From the NCBI GenBank assembly GCA_020851835.1, contig JADZBZ010000028.1, positions 1 to 9,475 of the forward strand: a stretch of DNA of 9,475 bases, given 5' to 3'. Positions 5,941 to 9,475 of the stretch are shown piece after piece. The notes beneath the pieces are model-generated. The model did not search any database. It saw nothing but the letters and a program-made list of their open reading frames with translations, and was not told the origin of the DNA. The translations under genes and the position numbers were made by a program. The stretch is from Acidobacteriota bacterium. Its GTDB lineage: Bacteria; Acidobacteriota; Vicinamibacteria; Vicinamibacterales; UBA2999. Positions within the stretch are counted from its first letter, which is position 1; each line of letters starts with the position of its first letter.

Positions 5941-7293
5941 GTGTTGTCCGCGCCATCCACACTCGATCGACGCATGGGCCTGTTGCAGGCTACCTCCACC
6001 AACATCATCAGCATGGTGGGCGTGGGGCCCTTCCTGACCATTCCCTTCATGGTTCAGGCGATGAATGGCCCGCACATCCTCTACGCGTGGGTGGCGGGCG
6101 CCATCCTCGCGCTGGCCGATGGCCTCGTGTACGCGCAACTCGGGGCGGCCCTGCCGGGCAGCGGCGGTGGCTACCTCTACCTGCGCGAAGCCTTCCAGCC
6201 CTTCGGCCTGGGACGGCTGATGGGTTTTCTGTTCATCTTCCAGACCATCCTCGTCGCCCCGCTCTCCATCGCCGGCGGCGCGGTGGGCTTCTCGGACTAC
6301 CTGCAGTTTGTCTGGACGTCGATGACCCCCGTCGAGCACAACCTGATGGCGGCCGCGGTGTGCCTCGGCATGGGGGCGCTGCTGTGGCGCGACATCGAGT
6401 CCATCGGCCGTCTCGCCGTCGTCATGCTCGTCGGCGTCTTGGTCACCGTCGGTTGGGTCATCGTCGTCGGGATGTTCACCTTCTCGCCGTCGATGGCGTT
6501 CGACTTCCCGGCCCGCGCGTACTCGTTCGACGCCTCGCTGGCGGCGAGCCTGGGTGCGGCGTCCGTGCTGGCAATGTACAGCTATGGCGGCTACAACCAG
6601 GTGTGCAACATCGGGGAGGAGATCGTGGATCCGGGCCGCACGGTGCCGCGCTCCATCGTGCTCTCCATCGTCATCGTGGCCGCCCTGTACATGGCGATGA
6701 GCGTGGTGATTCTCGGGCTGATCCCGTGGCGGGAGGCGGCGGACCTGCGCACCATCGCCTCGGAGTTCATCGCGCGAACCTTTGCCGACCCGGGCACGGG
6801 GCGCCTGGCTGGCATGGTGATGACCGGTCTCATCCTGTTCGTGGCGGCCGCGTCGCTCTATGCCACCATCCTGGGCTACTCGCGGATCCCCTTTGCCGCG
6901 GCGCGCGACGGCGACTTCTTCGCCGTGTTCGCCAGGGTCCATCCCACCAAGCACTTCCCTTACGTGTCGCTGGTGGCCATCACGCTCATCTCGCTTCCCT
7001 TCTGCTTCTTTTCGCTCGGGCAACTGGTGAGCTGGCTCATCCAGGTGCAGATCCTGGTGCGCTTCATCTGGCAGTGCGCGGCGGTGATTCTGCTGCGGCG
7101 CTACCGGACCGACATTCCGCAGCCGTTCACGATGTGGCTCTACCCGTTTCCCGCGCTGCTGTCGCTGGCACTGTGGCTCTACATCTTCTTTACCGGGCCG
7201 GGTGAGGGCATCGTCTTTTCGTTCGCCTTTCTCGGGCTGGCCGTGGTGGCGTACTTCGTCTTCGCGCGGGGCCGGCGGTTGTCCACGGGTTGA
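5941..7293 (+). CDS. APC-superfamily permease, amino acid/amine type
   Basis: A 450-aa integral membrane protein with about 12 hydrophobic segments, near residues 17-37, 46-67, 93-118, 133-148, 157-180, 200-220, 238-261, 288-312, 340-360, 366-386, 397-418 and 423-442. TM1 has the broken-helix motif region 'MVGVGPFLTIP' at 25-35 (family: GxGIF..P). 'YSYGGYNQVCNIGEEIVDPGRTVPRSI' at 213-239 matches the TM6-loop signature YGG.n...EEikdP.r.iPrai of the APC superfamily. These carriers usually move amino acids, polyamines or related amines by proton symport or exchange. The start is unclear: GTG 5941 is taken because an in-frame TGA lies 9 bp upstream; TTG 5944 and ATG 5974 are alternatives, and none has a Shine-Dalgarno sequence. 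It lies 29 bp after the GH4 gene on the same strand, so it is probably the import step for the same pathway. Only 18 bp separate its stop from the convergent gene, and no intrinsic terminator is visible. Confidence 0.92.
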   Translation: MLSAPSTLDRRMGLLQATSTNIISMVGVGPFLTIPFMVQAMNGPHILYAWVAGAILALADGLVYAQLGAALPGSGGGYLYLREAFQPFGLGRLMGFLFIFQTILVAPLSIAGGAVGFSDYLQFVWTSMTPVEHNLMAAAVCLGMGALLWRDIESIGRLAVVMLVGVLVTVGWVIVVGMFTFSPSMAFDFPARAYSFDASLAASLGAASVLAMYSYGGYNQVCNIGEEIVDPGRTVPRSIVLSIVIVAALYMAMSVVILGLIPWREAADLRTIASEFIARTFADPGTGRLAGMVMTGLILFVAAASLYATILGYSRIPFAAARDGDFFAVFARVHPTKHFPYVSLVAITLISLPFCFFSLGQLVSWLIQVQILVRFIWQCAAVILLRRYRTDIPQPFTMWLYPFPALLSLALWLYIFFTGPGEGIVFSFAFLGLAVVAYFVFARGRRLSTG

Positions 7294-7311
7294 CGGGCGG
7301 GCGGCGAAAGC

Positions 7312-9475
7312 CTACTGACCGCTCTTTCCGAGCGCCAGCAGGTTGGCCAGCAACCGGTAGGCACCCGGTACGCCGTAGGGGAGCTGCCGGTGGAAGGCGT
7401 AGGCGAAGTAGGTGTAATGTCCCTTGCCCACACGTGCCCAGAGCCAGCCGCCGCGCTGTGGCGCCTGCCCGGTGTCGTAGGTCGCGATGATCGGCAGGTA
7501 GGCCTTGTCCCACGCGCTCCAGAACTTGGAGCCGCGCTGTTCGACCCAGCCGTCGAAGTCGGCCTTCGTGATGCGATTGGGGAACGTGAGCATCGGCGCG
7601 TCGGGGGCGAGGATGTCCACGGGCGAGTCTTCTTCCGACACTTCCTCCGCCCGGGCCGTGAGCTCCCCGGGGAACGGGGCGAACCGGTCGGGCACCAGTT
7701 CCTGCGTGTTGTAGAGGACGATCAGGTGGCCGCCGTTCCGCGCGTAGTCGAGCAGGCGCTGGTTGTAGGTGCGGAGATCGTCGCGCACCGCATACGCCCG
7801 CGTACCGGTCATGATGGCGTCGAATCGAGACAGGTCCGAGGCGGCCAGCGCGGCCTCGTCCAGCAGCGTCACCTCATAGCCGAGCTGCGCGATACCCTGC
7901 GGCACCTGGTCGCCGATGCCCATCACGTACCCCACCTTCAGGCCGGGCACGATCGTCACGTCGAGCCCGCGTACGTTGAGGGTGGAGGGGCGATAGAGAT
8001 GGCGCGGCTCCAGGTCTCGGAAGTCGAGTTCCTCGAAGCCCTCGGCGTAGTCGCGGCCGTTCGACGTAGCGACCGCCCGAACCTCGTACGGCCGGTCTTC
8101 GATTCGTGGCACTGCGAGGGTGAACGGTACGGCCAGGCGTTCGCCGGCACGTGCCAGGGCGAACGAGGCACTCGCCGGATCGACCGACCAGCCCCGCGGG
8201 ACCTCGAGCCGGACCGTGCCGGTGCTGCCGGCGTCCCGGTTGTTGAGGAGATCGACCGTGACGGCCACGCGTCGGGCGGCCGCCGACAGCGGCACGACCG
8301 CCGTGGCTGGCGTGACCGTGACCGACAGGACAGGGACCACCCGCAGCTCCGGGGTCACGTCGCCGTAGGGGAGGCGCGGTTCCCGCCGTCGCACCGTCGC
8401 ACGCATGTTCACGGGTACTCCGTTCACGCGGTACCGGGCGACGGCGCTGGCCGGTGGATCCGAAAATGGCTTGCCGAACTGCGACGGGTCCGCGATGTCG
8501 TAGCGTGAGTCTTGCAGCGACCGACGCGAGAAGTAGGGGCGCGTGCTGATTACGGCGTCGGGCAGGAGCCTGACCGTGAACCTGGTGCGGACGGGCCGGC
8601 GCCAGTCGGGCGGCGGCGCACTGGTCGAATCGGCGACGCTGATGCGTTCGAGTACGGTCTGCCACCCCGGCCCCGTGTCGAGGGTGATCGACGGCTGCTC
8701 GATCGGCGCATTCCCGCGGGTCGATAGCGAGACGGCCACGTCGAAGGTCTGCCCGGGCACGACGGCTCCCAGAATCGGCGGCGGCGAGAAGGCCGTGGCC
8801 GGGCCGTCCGGCTCCGCAGCCCGTGCCGGCTCGGCGAGGGCCATCAGCTCCAATCCGAGTGCGGTGTTGATGGCCATCTGGAACTGCTCGATCTTTCGGC
8901 TCAGCAGGAGCGCCGCGTCGGGCTCGCCTGGCAGCGCCTCCACCGCGAAGCGCGCCTCCGCGAGCCCGCGCGCCAGCGCCGGGACGATCGACGAAGGGTC
9001 GCGCGCGTCGAAGGCGGAAAGGGCTTCCTGCACCGCGGCGTCGACGGGCGCCAACAAAGCTGCCGCGCCATCCGGCTCGGGACGTCCGAGCGCCCGGAAG
9101 ATGCCCGCCACCGTCGTGTCGATCCCGTCGAAGAATGTTGCTTCTTTCGCGTCGGTGGCGGCCGCATCGACACGCTCGTAGTATCCGAACACCGGGCCCT
9201 GGGTGGGTACCAGCCGACCGCCGTTCTGCGATCGCTGGAACGCCAGTCCCGTGCGCGCGACGGTGTCGAACGAATCGCCAAGCCAGGGGCTGTAACCGCC
9301 TGTATCGACCGCGACCGTCCAGGGTTCGTTCTCCCGCACCCCACCGATATAGAGCTTTCGCGCGCGCCAGGGCCGCAACCCCGCCGCCACCTGTTCCGGG
9401 AACATCGCGGGGTTGGCCGCGGCCTCGAAGGCCTGCCGGGTCAGCAGACCGGCCGTCTGGTGATTGCCATGACCG
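7312..9475 (-). CDS. PIG-L family deacetylase with NEW3-like and ThuA/GATase-like domains, N-terminus beyond right edge
   Basis: 720 codons are visible and the frame is open to the right edge; the stop is TAG at 7312-7314. The first visible residues, GHGNHQTAG, carry the HxxH zinc motif of the LmbE/PIG-L fold; the N-terminal AHPDDE motif and any signal peptide would lie outside. 'MFPEQ..AGLRPWRARKLYIGG' follows about residues 24-45, typical of this family. Residues about 110-220 are Ala-rich and helical. About 235-330 and 380-460 are beta-sandwich segments; the second ('VTVDLLNNRDAGSTGTVRLE' near 406, 'VPRGWSVDP' near 425) resembles a NEW3-type domain. The last 240 residues form an alpha/beta domain, 'VGYVMGIGDQVPQGIAQLGY' near 514-533 and 'YARNGGHLIVLYNT' near 577-590, resembling ThuA or class I GATase-like folds without an evident catalytic Cys. 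PIG-L enzymes remove N-acetyl groups from GlcNAc-type sugars. The ATG at 9405 is internal, not the real start. It is convergent with the permease gene. Confidence 0.9.
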   Translation of the reverse strand, partial: GHGNHQTAGLLTRQAFEAAANPAMFPEQVAAGLRPWRARKLYIGGVRENEPWTVAVDTGGYSPWLGDSFDTVARTGLAFQRSQNGGRLVPTQGPVFGYYERVDAAATDAKEATFFDGIDTTVAGIFRALGRPEPDGAAALLAPVDAAVQEALSAFDARDPSSIVPALARGLAEARFAVEALPGEPDAALLLSRKIEQFQMAINTALGLELMALAEPARAAEPDGPATAFSPPPILGAVVPGQTFDVAVSLSTRGNAPIEQPSITLDTGPGWQTVLERISVADSTSAPPPDWRRPVRTRFTVRLLPDAVISTRPYFSRRSLQDSRYDIADPSQFGKPFSDPPASAVARYRVNGVPVNMRATVRRREPRLPYGDVTPELRVVPVLSVTVTPATAVVPLSAAARRVAVTVDLLNNRDAGSTGTVRLEVPRGWSVDPASASFALARAGERLAVPFTLAVPRIEDRPYEVRAVATSNGRDYAEGFEELDFRDLEPRHLYRPSTLNVRGLDVTIVPGLKVGYVMGIGDQVPQGIAQLGYEVTLLDEAALAASDLSRFDAIMTGTRAYAVRDDLRTYNQRLLDYARNGGHLIVLYNTQELVPDRFAPFPGELTARAEEVSEEDSPVDILAPDAPMLTFPNRITKADFDGWVEQRGSKFWSAWDKAYLPIIATYDTGQAPQRGGWLWARVGKGHYTYFAYAFHRQLPYGVPGAYRLLANLLALGKSGQ

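Noticed and set aside
5476..7023. A 515-codon open frame on the minus strand across the GH4 and permease genes
   Set aside because: It is rich in His, Arg, Asp and Gly with no recognisable domain, and it lies antisense to two well-supported genes. This is a typical high-GC shadow frame.
7294..7340. Possible bidirectional terminator between the convergent permease and deacetylase genes
   Set aside because: Only a 4-bp GCGG/CCGC pairing is found and there is no T-tract on either strand.
9403..9405. ATG as the start of the deacetylase gene
   Set aside because: The frame continues to the right edge and encodes the family's GHGNHQ zinc motif upstream of this Met, so the true start lies outside the window.

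Overview
The window is a GC-rich, tightly packed piece of a bacterial chromosome with no RNA genes, mobile elements or CRISPR. The gene content suggests a Gram-negative, possibly Acidobacteriota (Vicinamibacteria-like): a lipoprotein with an NlpE-type domain, a large PIG-L deacetylase with added C-terminal domains, and a MoxR/DUF58 gene pair. This placement is an inference from gene style, not a phylogenetic result. Very long antisense reading frames are present everywhere and are products of the base composition.

Layout. (1) Positions 1-2664, minus strand: a three-gene run read right to left, made of a MoxR-family AAA+ ATPase, a DUF58 protein, and a BatD-like exported protein cut by the left edge. 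This is the usual MoxR-DUF58-Bat envelope or chaperone-type cluster; any VWA-domain partners would lie beyond the left edge. (2) Positions 2665-2766: a short divergent promoter region. Each flanking gene has a TANNNT box 6-8 nt before its start codon and no Shine-Dalgarno sequence, which suggests leaderless mRNAs. (3) Positions 2767-7293, plus strand: four closely spaced genes, namely a lipoprotein fusing an NlpE-like domain to a chagasin (I42)-like domain, a PfkB-family sugar kinase probably starting at CTG, a GH4 NAD/metal-dependent glycosidase (ATGA overlap with the kinase), and a 12-TM APC-superfamily permease. (4) Positions 7312-9475, minus strand and convergent: a PIG-L deacetylase lacking its N-terminus at the right edge, with a NEW3-like beta-sandwich and a C-terminal ThuA/GATase-like domain.

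How the genes may work together. Permease, PfkB kinase and GH4 phospho-glycosidase make a complete import-phosphorylate-cleave module without a PTS. The combination of an APC permease with a PfkB kinase is the same pairing as in fructoselysine (frl/fra) Amadori-compound catabolism, with GH4 standing where the SIS-fold deglycase would be. A pathway for a glycosylated amine or amino acid is therefore the most interesting hypothesis here; it is unproven. The adjacent deacetylase could supply or process N-acetylated sugars but is on the opposite strand.
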